Below, one piece after another: positions 8,793-18,093 of a stretch of 64,000 nucleotides of DNA. The position numbers and the translations under genes were made by a program. The stretch lies in contig JACKCF010000001.1 in the NCBI GenBank assembly GCA_020634165.1, positions 1,860,001-1,924,000 of the forward strand, given 5' to 3'. The stretch's first letter is position 1. Each line of letters opens with the position of its first letter. Below the pieces are notes generated by a model. The model searched no databases and had not been told where the DNA came from. It was given only the letters and a program-made list of their open reading frames with translations. The DNA comes from Anaerolineaceae bacterium (GTDB lineage: Bacteria > Chloroflexota > Anaerolineae > Aggregatilineales > Phototrophicaceae).

Positions 8793-9590
8793 TTATCGAT
8801 ACTGGTTGATTGCGTCTCGCAGCTCACGGGCGACTGTGCCCGGATCATCTGCGAAGATGATGCTGCGTGACGCGCTGATCATCAGGCCCTTGCCATCGCT
8901 GCTGATGCCATTGACGACCGTTGCCTCCAGGTCACCACCTTGGGCACCCACGCCTGGAACCAGGAAGGGCATATCACCCACAATCTGACGCAGTTCCTGC
9001 ATGACCTCTGGCGCAGTCGCCCCGACGACCAGCATACAGTTATGATTGACATTCCACTCGCCGCAGACAGTCGCCGCGACATGCTGGTAAAACGGTCGTC
9101 CGTCGATTACCAACTCCTGAAATTCACCCGCGCCTGGGTTTGTCGTCCGGCATAAGATAATACAGCCTTTGTCTGCCCGTGACAAAAACGGCTCCAGCGC
9201 GTCACTGCCCAGGTAGGGGTGCAGCGTGACCGCATCGAATCCCAGTTCATCGTAGATGGACCGTGCGTAAGCATCGCTCGTATTGCCGATGTCTGCTCGC
9301 TTGGCATCACAGATCGTCACAATATCAGGGTAATTTGCCTTCAGGTAGGCGACTGTCTCCCGCATGGCCTGCCAGCCTTTTTCACCCTGCACCTCGTAAA
9401 AGGCGCTGTTCAGCTTGTACACGCTGGCATAGTCATGTGTGGCCTCAATCACATCCACATTGAACGATAACTGCGGATTCTCAGCCTGTTGATACTTCTC
9501 AGGAATACGGCTTAATTCACTATCCAGTCCAACGCATACCAGCGAATGGGCCGTATCGATGCGCTTGTTGAATTTTTCGATGATGTTCAT
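8793..9590 (-). CDS. pyrF: Orotidine 5'-phosphate decarboxylase (type 2)
   Basis: At 265 aa this is the longer type 2 form of the decarboxylase, which converts OMP to UMP as the last step of de novo pyrimidine synthesis. The catalytic Lys-Asp array is visible in VTICDAKRADIGNT (about 93-106). It begins with CVGLDSELSRIP, as in type 2 enzymes, and VPGVGAQGGD near residue 213 is the phosphate-binding loop. Its ATG overlaps the pyrE stop (ATGA at 9587-9590), so it is translationally coupled within pyrBCDEF. Confidence 0.95.
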   Translation of the reverse strand: MNIIEKFNKRIDTAHSLVCVGLDSELSRIPEKYQQAENPQLSFNVDVIEATHDYASVYKLNSAFYEVQGEKGWQAMRETVAYLKANYPDIVTICDAKRADIGNTSDAYARSIYDELGFDAVTLHPYLGSDALEPFLSRADKGCIILCRTTNPGAGEFQELVIDGRPFYQHVAATVCGEWNVNHNCMLVVGATAPEVMQELRQIVGDMPFLVPGVGAQGGDLEATVVNGISSDGKGLMISASRSIIFADDPGTVARELRDAINQYR

Positions 9591-10237
9591 GCGAATCCAT
9601 GCCTTTCTGCCCAGGTCTCAGGCGCATCAAACCAATCTTGAATCACCGCTCCTTGTTCGGCGGTAAAGATGCCGTCTGCTTCCGCGATAGCGAGTATTGT
9701 CGCGAAGTTCGTCAGCCCATGGAACTGCACATGCGCGTCCTCGAAGGCTGTTTTTGATGCTGAAAATTCATAGCTCACAATCGCGACCAGATCAGTGACA
9801 ATTGCCCCTTCATCCCGTAGGGCATCTACCCCGCTCAGGCTGCTGCCGCCAGTCGTTACCAAATCCTCGACCAGCAGCACTGTCTTTTGCGCAACCTCGC
9901 CGCCTTCGACGCGCTGCTTCTTGCCGTGTTCTTTGGCTTCCTTGCGCACGAAGATGCTCGGCTTCTGCATTTCATAGGCCAGCGCGGAACTATGCGGCAC
10001 GCCCCCGACGGCGATCCCGCCGATGACATCATATGCCAGCGCCTTTTCGGTGATGACATCAGCAAAGCCCTGGATGACCGTATGCCACTGTTCAGGATGA
10101 TAGGGCAGCCTGCGATTATCGACGTACACTGGCGAAATCAGACCTGACTTGAAGGTAATAGGGGCCTCTGGTGAAAATCCGACTGCGCCAATCTCAATCA
10201 GCGCCTTTGCGACAGCTTCCTGCGTTCTTGTGCTCAT
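9587..10237 (-). CDS. pyrE: Orotate phosphoribosyltransferase
   Basis: The enzyme transfers a ribose phosphate from PRPP to orotate, making OMP. The PRPP-binding loop TVLLVEDLVTTGGSSL is intact, and the RKEAKEHGKKQRVEGG segment forms the flexible catalytic loop. I choose the ATG at 10237 (216 aa); a GTG 9 bp upstream overlaps the pyrD stop and is an equally coupled alternative. The sequence GAGG lies unusually close (3 nt) to the chosen ATG, which leaves the start slightly uncertain. The gene sits between pyrD and pyrF with overlaps on both sides. Confidence 0.93.
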   Translation of the reverse strand: MSTRTQEAVAKALIEIGAVGFSPEAPITFKSGLISPVYVDNRRLPYHPEQWHTVIQGFADVITEKALAYDVIGGIAVGGVPHSSALAYEMQKPSIFVRKEAKEHGKKQRVEGGEVAQKTVLLVEDLVTTGGSSLSGVDALRDEGAIVTDLVAIVSYEFSASKTAFEDAHVQFHGLTNFATILAIAEADGIFTAEQGAVIQDWFDAPETWAERHGFA

Positions 10238-10242
10238 AGACC

Positions 10243-11379
10243 TCACAATCGTTCGTATTCACTCAGGATGATGGCCCCGGCAAACGGCCCTCGGAAAATC
10301 AGCGCCGACCAGTACTGCATGGCCACAACATCCAGATTTTTGAAACTGTTATACGAGTCGCCATTCAACAGGCCGCCACATCCAATCAAATCAACCTTGT
10401 AACCGTGTTCGATGCTGGCATTGCGCAGCAGCGTCAGTGCAGTTGTGGCTTCTTTGTGCAAAATCGCCCCGCCGACGCCTGCCGTGAGCGTTTCATCTTC
10501 TGGGCTGGGCATACCGAGCGTATTGGTCGCAATCACCGCCTTGATGCCCAACTCATGGAACACTTTGAGCAGCGTGGCATATTGTTCCGGTGCCAGCTTC
10601 GGGCTGATCTTGACCCACAGCGGCACATCAACCTGATTCTTGTTCAGGAATTGCATCACATAGCCGCACATATTGCGCGCGGAACTCTCCGTCTGTGCGC
10701 CGCTGGGGTCATCTTCGGTATTGGGGCAGCTCAGATTCAGCGTGAACCAGGTTGGCAGCACCCCCCGCTTGATGAACACGCCCATCGCTTCGATCACATG
10801 CTGGATGGATTCGCGTTCATCGTCCACGCCAGGGGACGGCGCGATGTTGATGCCAAACTGTGACGGCAGTTGATCTTTGCGCTCACTCAGGAACAGCGCC
10901 GCCGCCTGTGCGCCTGGGTTCTTGAGGCCAACGCGGTTCTGCGTCGATAAATGCCGCCGATCCCGCCACATGACCCTGCCCGTATTGCCGATCCTCGGAT
11001 AGCGCGTGAACGAGCCAAATTCTACGGGTCCGACCAATCTGGGCACAATCCGCCAACCAGGGATGATGTTCTGCTGAGCCTTGACCGCCTGTATCGCGGT
11101 ACTTTCATCAGCAAACCCATGCCCTTTGACGAACCCCGCCGCCAGCATCATCGGGTAATCCAGTGTAATGCCGCCGACCGGAGTCGGTATTTTAGGGTAG
11201 AGCAGGCTGTGTGCTGTCGAAGTGGCCTGTAACCAGAAATGCGCATTTTCGATGCTTTCCAACCACTCGATCAGCATCGTGTGCGACTGTTGCGCATCAA
11301 ATCGGTAGATGAATCGCTTGGCATACGATTGATAACCGACTTCAGCCGCTTTGGCCATAAGGCGCCTCAGCAGATTCAT
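10243..11379 (-). CDS. pyrD: Dihydroorotate dehydrogenase, class 2-like (quinone-dependent)
   Basis: This 378-aa flavoprotein oxidises dihydroorotate to orotate. The N-terminal extension of about 50 residues with a helical, amphipathic character (MNLLRRLMAKAAEVGY) and the FTLNLSCPNTEDDPS active-site loop fit the membrane-associated class 2 enzymes that pass electrons to quinone. A glycine-rich FMN phosphate site (IGCGGLLNGDSY) is near the C-terminus. The ATG overlaps the pyrC stop as ATGA at 11376-11379, which supports this start over an upstream ATG at 11463 lying inside pyrC. It probably links pyrimidine synthesis to the respiratory chain. Confidence 0.93.
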   Translation of the reverse strand: MNLLRRLMAKAAEVGYQSYAKRFIYRFDAQQSHTMLIEWLESIENAHFWLQATSTAHSLLYPKIPTPVGGITLDYPMMLAAGFVKGHGFADESTAIQAVKAQQNIIPGWRIVPRLVGPVEFGSFTRYPRIGNTGRVMWRDRRHLSTQNRVGLKNPGAQAAALFLSERKDQLPSQFGINIAPSPGVDDERESIQHVIEAMGVFIKRGVLPTWFTLNLSCPNTEDDPSGAQTESSARNMCGYVMQFLNKNQVDVPLWVKISPKLAPEQYATLLKVFHELGIKAVIATNTLGMPSPEDETLTAGVGGAILHKEATTALTLLRNASIEHGYKVDLIGCGGLLNGDSYNSFKNLDVVAMQYWSALIFRGPFAGAIILSEYERL

Positions 11380-12455
11380 GCGCCTTCCCCGAACAAGTTG
11401 TGTCCAAATCCGCCATCGACCAGCACCGATTCGCCATCGAACACCTTTGTCCCGCGTATCCATGTCTCGATGACGCGACCGCGCACGCTCATGCCATCAA
11501 ACGGCGACCATTTACAGGCTGTATGCAGTTTGCTGTTCTCGATGGTATAGCCTGCATCCAGATCAACCAGCGCGTAAGTGTCTTCTGGGCAGCCTAGCCC
11601 CCAGATTCGCCTGGGATGGGTGGCGACCATATCGACAACCTGTTCCACCGAAACACGCTCTTCATGGGCCGCCGTCAGCATCAGTGGCAGGGTCGTTTCC
11701 AGCCCCGGAACGCCGGAAGGCGGCGGGTTGCTCTCTTTTTCGGCGATGGTATGCGGCGCATGGTCCGACTCAATCACATCAACTACGCCATCTGCAATCG
11801 CCTGCCACAGGGCATTGACGTCACGCTGTGACTTGAGTTCCGGCTTCATGCGGCCATAAGCACCGAGTGTCGCCACGTCATCTTCTGTCAAAAACAGGTG
11901 ATGCGGACACACGCCGATAGTCACAGGCAAACCTTCTTCTTTGGCGGCCCGTAAATCAGCGATTTCCTCAGCAGTGGAAATATGCAGAAAGTGCGTTCGT
12001 TTGCCGAACTGCCGCACCAGCGCCAGAATATCGCGCACCGTTTCGCCCTCTGCATGGACCGCGATCAGGCGCGTATCGGGCCATGCTGCATAATGCTTGG
12101 CCCGTTCGCCCTGGTCACTGATGAGCAGGTTGCCAGTCGTGGCATTGTTGAAAATCTTCAAACCGCAGCAGTCATCAGCCATGCTGGCGTATTCCGCCGT
12201 ATTATCGGTCTGCCATGCACCCGCGTACACACCCCAATCACAGATTGCTTGGGCACTTATGGCTGCTAGCTTGGTATCCAATGCCTCTCGCGTGACCGTG
12301 TTGGGTGGCGTATTCGGCATATCGAAAACCGCCCAGTAGCCCCCTGCGACAGCCGCCGCTGTTTCGCTATGGAACGTTGCTTTATGCGACCAGTCCAGGT
12401 CGCGCAGATGTGTATGCGGGTCAACCATGCCCGCAATGCGGATCAGCCTAGACAT
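11376..12455 (-). CDS. pyrC: Dihydroorotase
   Basis: The 359-aa protein is a zinc amidohydrolase that cyclises carbamoyl aspartate to dihydroorotate. The metal-binding motif DPHTHLRD occurs at about residues 12-19, the substrate loop MPNTPP near 49, and ESDHAPHTIAEK (about 239-250) holds the catalytic Asp. The start MSRLIRIAGM overlaps the end of pyrB by 8 bp. A longer in-frame start at 12545 would read deep into pyrB and is rejected. The protein is shorter than the bifunctional type I enzymes but keeps the metal ligands near the start. Confidence 0.94.
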   Translation of the reverse strand: MSRLIRIAGMVDPHTHLRDLDWSHKATFHSETAAAVAGGYWAVFDMPNTPPNTVTREALDTKLAAISAQAICDWGVYAGAWQTDNTAEYASMADDCCGLKIFNNATTGNLLISDQGERAKHYAAWPDTRLIAVHAEGETVRDILALVRQFGKRTHFLHISTAEEIADLRAAKEEGLPVTIGVCPHHLFLTEDDVATLGAYGRMKPELKSQRDVNALWQAIADGVVDVIESDHAPHTIAEKESNPPPSGVPGLETTLPLMLTAAHEERVSVEQVVDMVATHPRRIWGLGCPEDTYALVDLDAGYTIENSKLHTACKWSPFDGMSVRGRVIETWIRGTKVFDGESVLVDGGFGHNLFGEGA

Positions 12456-13512
12456 ACGCTTCCCGCAGCACTTTTGCCAGCAGCGCCATTCGCACGAACA
12501 TACCGTTTTCCATCTGCTCAAAGTAAATCGAGCGCGGATCGGCATCTAACGCTTCGTGATCTTCAACCGTGCCCATTTCATGCTTACGTGGCAGCGGGTG
12601 CATCAGGATCGTATTCTTTGGTGCCTGGGACAGCAGTTCCGGCACCATGATGAAGTGGTCTTTAATCGCATCATAGGCCTCTTTGCTGGCGAAGCGTTCT
12701 TCCTGAATCCGCGTCCAGTACAGCACATCGCTCTCACCGAGGACGTCATCCAGCGTTTCTGTCTGGCGAATCTCAACGTCGAGATCACTTAGCATGTCAA
12801 TGATGGTCTCTGGCATACGCAGGCTGTTTGGCGCGACCATATTGAGCTGTGTCCCTTTGGGTCGGTAGTAAGCAATCAACTTGGCCAGCGAATGCACCGT
12901 GCGGCCATTTTTCAGGTCGCCAACCAGCGTGATGCTCTGATGATCCAGGCTGCCTTTGCTGTCGATGATCGTGAACAGGTCCAGCAAAGCTTGCGTCGGA
13001 TGCTCCCCAACGCCATCGCCGCCGCTGACGACCACTGTTCGCTTGTCGATCCTCTGATTCAGCTTGTCGAGGAAGTAGGCCGCTTCATACGATGATCCTA
13101 CTTGCGGGTGGCGCAGCACGATCACATCAGCATAGCATCCGGCAGCGCGGACGGTATCCGCCAGATTTTCGCCCTTATACACTGACGAAAAGCGAACGCC
13201 GTTGCTGGCCGCGATGACATCGCCACCCAACCGCCGCATCGCCGCCTGGAAGGACATATCAGTACGGGTGCTGGATTCGTAAAAAAGCGAGGCCATAACG
13301 CGCCCCGCTGCGATTTCTGTCAGGCCCCGGTCATGTTGCCGGCTCCGCTTACGAATGGATTTTGTGGCATCAAATAGGATTTCTAAGTCTTCTTTAGCGA
13401 ATTGATCAACGGAGATGATGTGCTTGCCCTGGAATTTCCCTGCAATCTTGGCAGGGGCAAATGTGTGACGGTGTGGGCTGGGTCCGGCCGTCACAGTGGC
13501 ATCTTCAGTCAT
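12448..13512 (-). CDS. pyrB: Aspartate carbamoyltransferase, catalytic subunit
   Basis: The first committed enzyme of pyrimidine synthesis joins carbamoyl phosphate and aspartate. The carbamoyl-phosphate motif FYESSTRTDMSFQ and the HPTQALLDLFTI motif are both intact. The start at 13512 (354 aa) is set by CAGGAG about 6 bp upstream; another ATG 36 bp earlier lacks a ribosome site. No pyrI regulatory subunit is seen nearby. It is the first gene of a five-gene pyrBCDEF operon in which each gene overlaps or nearly abuts the next. No attenuator leader was recognised in the 116 bp upstream. Confidence 0.95.
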   Translation of the reverse strand: MTEDATVTAGPSPHRHTFAPAKIAGKFQGKHIISVDQFAKEDLEILFDATKSIRKRSRQHDRGLTEIAAGRVMASLFYESSTRTDMSFQAAMRRLGGDVIAASNGVRFSSVYKGENLADTVRAAGCYADVIVLRHPQVGSSYEAAYFLDKLNQRIDKRTVVVSGGDGVGEHPTQALLDLFTIIDSKGSLDHQSITLVGDLKNGRTVHSLAKLIAYYRPKGTQLNMVAPNSLRMPETIIDMLSDLDVEIRQTETLDDVLGESDVLYWTRIQEERFASKEAYDAIKDHFIMVPELLSQAPKNTILMHPLPRKHEMGTVEDHEALDADPRSIYFEQMENGMFVRMALLAKVLREAYV

Positions 13513-13628
13513 GCCTGCTCCTGAGCTAAAAAGGTGGATGTCCGTCACATTATAGCAAGGGACCGTGCTTTACAAGTAGTCCTATGACTGAATTCGTTTA
13601 ACTTGGTGTTATTTGTCAGGCCAGTTTG

Positions 13629-14363
13629 TTAAATATCCTCATCAACCTCGTCCAGCAGCGCCCCGGCTGACTGATCCACCAGCCATGTGACCATATTATT
13701 TTCTGGCTGGATGAGTTGGGCAGGGTAGGTTCCTGGCGGGGCGTTGTCGATCACCTCTTTGAGACGTTCGGTTTTGCTGTCACCGGCGACGAGGAACATC
13801 ACATTCTCGCTGATGTTCAGCAGCGGCAGTGTCATCGTCAGCCGAGTCGTATCATGCTGCGGAACCTCATTCGCGACGACCCACTTCTCGCGCTCATTCA
13901 GTGCTGCCGTTCCTGGGAACAGTGATGCCGTATGGCCATCGTCGCCCATGCCCAGGATAACCATATCGAAGCCGAGATCATCCTGCATATAACCTCGTAT
14001 TTCGGCTTCATACAGCGCCGCCGCCTGCCTCGGATCGACTTCACCCCGCAATCGGTAGATATTGCTCTCTGGGATAGGCGCATGATCGAACAAGGCCGCC
14101 TTCGCCATGCCATAATTGCTATCAGGATGATCCGGCGGCACAGTGCGCTCATCGCCAAAGAAGATATACACCCGCTCCCAGTCGATGGCCTCGACATACG
14201 GCTTTCCCGCCAGCCGTTCATACACTGGGCGCGGTGTCGATCCTCCCGCCAGCACCAGACTAAAGCGCGCATTGTGCTCCAGGGTCGCCACGATAATGCG
14301 CGTGATTCGCAGTGCCGCGAATTCAATCAGTGTATCTTTGCTCGATGCTCGTATGATGCGCAT
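13629..14363 (-). CDS. pgl: 6-phosphogluconolactonase (SOL/DevB type)
   Basis: This 244-aa protein of the glucosamine-6-phosphate isomerase/6-phosphogluconolactonase superfamily hydrolyses 6-phosphogluconolactone. Diagnostic segments are SLVLAGGSTPRPVYERLA at about residues 34-51, YIFFGDERTVPPDHPDSNYG near 83 and LGMGDDGHTASLFPG near 146. The substrate and the pathway are confirmed by context, since zwf and gnd lie immediately upstream on the same strand, 224 bp away. That gap contains a palindromic repeat, so pgl may have its own transcript. Confidence 0.94.
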   Translation of the reverse strand: MRIIRASSKDTLIEFAALRITRIIVATLEHNARFSLVLAGGSTPRPVYERLAGKPYVEAIDWERVYIFFGDERTVPPDHPDSNYGMAKAALFDHAPIPESNIYRLRGEVDPRQAAALYEAEIRGYMQDDLGFDMVILGMGDDGHTASLFPGTAALNEREKWVVANEVPQHDTTRLTMTLPLLNISENVMFLVAGDSKTERLKEVIDNAPPGTYPAQLIQPENNMVTWLVDQSAGALLDEVDEDI

Positions 14364-14453
14364 AACAGCTACCTAGCTCTCGTAAGGCTGTAATGATAGT
14401 ACGTGTACACATAACGTGGAAAACTGTGTTTCTCCTAGCCCTTATCGTCCAAT

Positions 14454-14529
14454 CCCTTCACCCAGTCGAGAGGGATTAAAAGGGATTTCTGAAGTCCCTC
14501 TCCTGGGGGAGAGGGATATAGGGTGAGGG
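14454..14529. repeat. REP-like palindromic repeat between zwf and pgl
   Basis: A compact palindrome occupies the middle of the gap between zwf and pgl. The central stem is TCCCTCTCC (14495-14503) and GGAGAGGGA (14508-14516) around a TGGG loop. Outer arms CCCTTCACCC (14454-14463) and GGGTGAGGG (14521-14529) are also complementary apart from one base. The design matches the dispersed palindromic repeats found between genes in many bacteria. Copy number elsewhere in the genome cannot be judged from this window. Confidence 0.6.
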
Positions 14530-14587
14530 CTGAAAAGCATGGGCCTACTTTCGCGTATAGCCACCAATATGTTGCGCCCTTACGCTC

Positions 14588-16039
14588 TTAACGCTCTTCA
14601 TGATCCTCGTGAATACAGCCGCTGGTCCGCCACTCACGACCATCCTGCTCCATGAATTCTTCCGAATCCAGCGGTCCCATACTCCCGCGCTGATAGGTGA
14701 TGCGCGAGGAAGTCGTTTCCCGCTCGGAATACTCAATGATCGGGTCGAACAGGGTCCAGGCCGCTTCGATCTCGTCGCTGCGTGTGAACAGAGAAGCATC
14801 CCCTTCGAGAGCATCCAGCAGCAGCCGTTCGTAGGCATCCCCGGTTGGCTCATCAAATGAATCAGCATAATGGAACTGCAATTGTGCTGTACGGAATTCT
14901 TGCTGCCCAGGAATCTTGGCCTCGAATTGCAGGTGGATGCCTTCATCCGGCTGAATGCACAACGATAGGATGTTATGGCCACCCATACTGCCGACGGCTC
15001 CCTGGAACATCATATGCGGCGGCGACTTGAACTCGACCAGAATCTTAGTCACTTTGTGCTTGAGTGCCTTACCTGACCGCAGATAGAAGGGCACGCCTTT
15101 CCAGCGCCAATTGTCGATCTGAAGTTTGACAGCCGCGTAGGTCGGTGTCCGTGATTCAGGATCGACGCCCTCGGTCGCTCGGTAGTCATTGTATTGGGCG
15201 AAAAGGGCTTCACTTGGCTTCACGGGCCGGATTGAATTGAGCACCTTGACCTTTTCATTGCGCAGGGCCGTTGCATCAAATGACGATGGGGGTTCCATCG
15301 CGACCAGCATCAATAGTTGCAGGATGTGGTTCTGGAACATATCGCGCAGAACGCCCGCTTTGTCATAATAGTCGCCCCGTGTGCCGACATCGACCGTTTC
15401 CGCAACGGTAATTTGCACATTGTCGATGTAATTGCGATTCCATATCGGCTCGAAGATCGTATTCGCAAACCGGAAGAACAAAATATTCTGGGCCGTTTCC
15501 TTCCCCAGATAATGGTCAATCCGGTAAACCTGATCTTCTTGGAAGTTCTCGTGAACGACCTTGTTAAGTTCCTGCGCCGATGCCAGATCGGTCCCAAATG
15601 GCTTTTCGATGATGATCCGCCGCCAGCCACCATTCTCCTGATTCAGGCCGCTTTTACCCAGATTGGTGATAATTGGCGCATACAGGAAGGGTGCCACCGA
15701 TAAATAGTAAAGTCGGTCAGAATCGCCGCCCTCAATCTCTTTCAGATCGGATTCAAGCTCTTCGTAAACTTCCAGCTTGGTCGCGTCATGAGCCAGATAA
15801 TACAGATGCGGCGCAAACTTCTCCCACACTTTGGCATCGAAGTCGCCATCGAACTTCTGCACCGCTTCCTTCATGCTCGCGCGGAATTCATCGTGCTCGT
15901 ATTTAGTACGGGATACGCCAATAATGTTCAGGTCTTCCGGCAGGCGCTCACGTTTGTACTGGTGATACAGTGCCGGAATCAGCTTGCGATGGGTAAGATC
16001 ACCGGATGCGCCGAAGATCACAATGGTTGTAGCGCTCAT
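14588..16039 (-). CDS. zwf: Glucose-6-phosphate 1-dehydrogenase
   Basis: The 483-aa enzyme oxidises glucose-6-phosphate to 6-phosphogluconolactone with NAD(P)+. The nucleotide-binding GASGDLTHRKLIPALY motif lies at residues 9-24. The active-site RIDHYLGKETAQ occurs near residue 173, and EKPFG near 147 is the conserved Lys-Pro turn. Length and motif spacing are normal for the family. Its ATG overlaps the gnd stop by 4 bp, so gnd and zwf are translationally coupled. With pgl it completes the oxidative pentose phosphate branch, a source of NADPH. Confidence 0.96.
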   Translation of the reverse strand: MSATTIVIFGASGDLTHRKLIPALYHQYKRERLPEDLNIIGVSRTKYEHDEFRASMKEAVQKFDGDFDAKVWEKFAPHLYYLAHDATKLEVYEELESDLKEIEGGDSDRLYYLSVAPFLYAPIITNLGKSGLNQENGGWRRIIIEKPFGTDLASAQELNKVVHENFQEDQVYRIDHYLGKETAQNILFFRFANTIFEPIWNRNYIDNVQITVAETVDVGTRGDYYDKAGVLRDMFQNHILQLLMLVAMEPPSSFDATALRNEKVKVLNSIRPVKPSEALFAQYNDYRATEGVDPESRTPTYAAVKLQIDNWRWKGVPFYLRSGKALKHKVTKILVEFKSPPHMMFQGAVGSMGGHNILSLCIQPDEGIHLQFEAKIPGQQEFRTAQLQFHYADSFDEPTGDAYERLLLDALEGDASLFTRSDEIEAAWTLFDPIIEYSERETTSSRITYQRGSMGPLDSEEFMEQDGREWRTSGCIHEDHEER

Positions 16040-16947
16040 GCGTCACCTGCCTTCTTGATGCTGTGCCCTCCAAACTGATTGCGCATGACGGCCAGCAATT
16101 TGTCTGTATAGCCATCTTCGCGGCTGCGAATGCGGCGCATGAGCGACTCAGTTATGACAGGGGCAGACACATTCAGATCAATCGCCTCGAATACTGTCCA
16201 GCGACCTTCGCCGGAATCATTCACATAGGCCGAGATGTCCTCAAAATCCTGATCGTGATCGAAAGCATCTTTTATCAGGTCCAGCAGCCAGGAACGGATC
16301 ACACTGCCCACCTGCCAGATACGTGCCACTTCCGCCAGGTCGAGGTCAAAGGCTTCTTTCTGCTTGAGGATGGCAAACCCTTCTGCGAAGGCTTGCATCA
16401 TGCCATATTCAATGCCGTTATGGACCATCTTCACGAAGTGTCCCGCGCCACTTGGTCCGACATATCCCCATCCCTGGTCAGCCGCCGGGGCCAGCGTTTC
16501 AAATAGGGGCCGTAGATGTTCGACGATCTCTTTTTCGCCGCCGATCATCATGCTGTAGCCTTCTTTAAGGCCCCAGACGCCGCCGCTGGTGCCCACATCG
16601 ACGAAATGCAGGTCTTTTTTCGACAGTTCTTCAGCATGGCGGATTGCATTCTTGTAGTAGGAATTACCACCATCAATGATGATGTCGCCCGGATCGAGCA
16701 GTTCGGAGAGTTTGCTAATCGTATTTTCGGTGGGGTTGCCGGAAGGGACCATCACCCATACAGCACGGGGAGCCTCTAGTTTGCTGACGAGTGCCTTCAG
16801 ATCACTGGCACCGCTGGCACCATCCGCTTCAGCTTCTTTGATCGCTTCAGCGTTCAAATCGGTCACGACCAGCGCGTGGCCACCCTGTATCAGGCGCTGC
16901 GTCATATTCGCGCCCATCTTCCCTAGTCCGACCATTCCTAGCTGCAT
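16036..16947 (-). CDS. gnd: 6-phosphogluconate dehydrogenase, short YqeC-like type
   Basis: At 303 aa this is the short form of decarboxylating 6-phosphogluconate dehydrogenase, which often prefers NAD+ and converts 6-phosphogluconate to ribulose-5-phosphate and CO2. The Rossmann motif GLGKMGANMTQRL is at residues 7-19. VDVGTSGGVWGLKEGYSMMIG near 116-136 is the substrate site, and the catalytic Lys-Asn follows in GHFVKMVHNGIEYGMMQ. A GGGAG ribosome site precedes the ATG. It is the first gene of the gnd-zwf pair. Confidence 0.95.
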   Translation of the reverse strand: MQLGMVGLGKMGANMTQRLIQGGHALVVTDLNAEAIKEAEADGASGASDLKALVSKLEAPRAVWVMVPSGNPTENTISKLSELLDPGDIIIDGGNSYYKNAIRHAEELSKKDLHFVDVGTSGGVWGLKEGYSMMIGGEKEIVEHLRPLFETLAPAADQGWGYVGPSGAGHFVKMVHNGIEYGMMQAFAEGFAILKQKEAFDLDLAEVARIWQVGSVIRSWLLDLIKDAFDHDQDFEDISAYVNDSGEGRWTVFEAIDLNVSAPVITESLMRRIRSREDGYTDKLLAVMRNQFGGHSIKKAGDA

Positions 16948-16998
16948 GATGTTCTCCCAGTCAACCTCTGTGTAGTCAGGGCACTTGTTTACAAGCGG

Positions 16999-17030
16999 CC
17001 ACCTTCTTAAGACGTGCCAGCCGAAGGTGG
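16999..17030 (-). terminator. Inverted repeat between M23 peptidase gene and gnd
   Basis: A perfect 8-bp inverted repeat (CCACCTTC at 16999-17006, GAAGGTGG at 17023-17030) lies 60 bp past the stop of the M23 peptidase gene. A short CTTGTTTACAAG palindrome follows. It may terminate the peptidase transcript, but no U tract follows on the minus strand. Confidence 0.4.
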
Positions 17031-17089
17031 GCTTTCGCTTTACTTATCGTTTATTGATCTTATAAACCCGCTGCTTATACTGCTATCAA

Positions 17090-18013
17090 TTATCCCGCAC
17101 TTTGGCTTTGCCGATACAGCAGCAGGAAATCAGCGACATCCACCCAGTTGCCATGCGCGATCATCTCAATATGGGCATGAGCACTGCTGCTGCGTCCCGT
17201 GCTGCCGACGCGGCCCAATCGCTGTCCGGCATAGATTTCCTGCCCTTGCGTCACGAATACTACCGACATGTGGGCATAGCCGCTGTAGATGCCTGCCCCA
17301 TGGTCAACCAGCACATAGTTACCACGTATCGGCAAATGACCTGCAAACATGACCCGCCCAGTGGCGATACTCTGCATACTTTCACCCGTCGAGGCCGGAT
17401 AGTCCCAACCCGTATGCAGGGTTTCATACGTGCTGTTGAACAGGCGCACAGCCCCAAACGGCGAAGTAAATTCCCGATTCGTCCATAGCTGGAACCCATT
17501 TTCGTCCCACAGCGGCGGCTCGGCCAGGTCGCTCGCAATGCCAAATATCTGCGCTAGTTCCGTTGCCTCGACTTCCGGTTTCAGGATTTCTTCGTCAATT
17601 CCCGGAATATCAACGCTTTGTTGGATGAAGCCGCCGCTGATGACTTCCAGCGGGAAAGAGAGCGTCTTTTCGCTGCCATCTTCATAAATGAACGTCGCCT
17701 GCGCTTCATATGTCCGCATGGCCTGGTCCATTGGCACACTGACGAACCCATAACGCCCGCCGTCAATCTCGAATGTGGGGTAGGTTGCTCCAAAAACGAC
17801 GATACTGCCATCTTCCAGGTTGCCGTCGATCAGGCGCACTAGCCCAATCCGCCCTTGCTTGATGGCATCGAAAAACACATCAACCAGGGCCGATTCATCA
17901 TCATACGTGGATACGGGGTCGATGTTCGGGATGGCATCTGCCTGAACGCTGACAACAGCCAGCAAAATCAATACAAAGCCCACCCAAACACGTACGAAAA
18001 CATCACGACGCAT
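17090..18013 (-). CDS. Secreted M23-family metallopeptidase
   Basis: The 307-aa protein begins with a signal peptide (MRRDVFVRVWVGFVLILLAV). A beta-rich middle region of about 150 residues follows, then a C-terminal LytM/M23 domain. The zinc ligands are visible as HTGWD (about residue 207), the first His-Asp pair, and the AHAHIEM motif near residue 280. M23 enzymes cut peptide bridges in peptidoglycan outside the membrane, or regulate other hydrolases when degenerate; here the motifs are complete. The start at 18013 is chosen because AGGAG lies 6 bp upstream, better than the earlier in-frame ATG at 18043. The upstream domain may position the catalytic site. Confidence 0.88.
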   Translation of the reverse strand: MRRDVFVRVWVGFVLILLAVVSVQADAIPNIDPVSTYDDESALVDVFFDAIKQGRIGLVRLIDGNLEDGSIVVFGATYPTFEIDGGRYGFVSVPMDQAMRTYEAQATFIYEDGSEKTLSFPLEVISGGFIQQSVDIPGIDEEILKPEVEATELAQIFGIASDLAEPPLWDENGFQLWTNREFTSPFGAVRLFNSTYETLHTGWDYPASTGESMQSIATGRVMFAGHLPIRGNYVLVDHGAGIYSGYAHMSVVFVTQGQEIYAGQRLGRVGSTGRSSSAHAHIEMIAHGNWVDVADFLLLYRQSQSAG

Positions 18014-18093
18014 GTTTGCTCCTGCAATTGCATGTCTTTTCATGCAGTCTATTCATCTGGTGACTGAGTATAGAACCGGTGCTGTGCTGCTGC

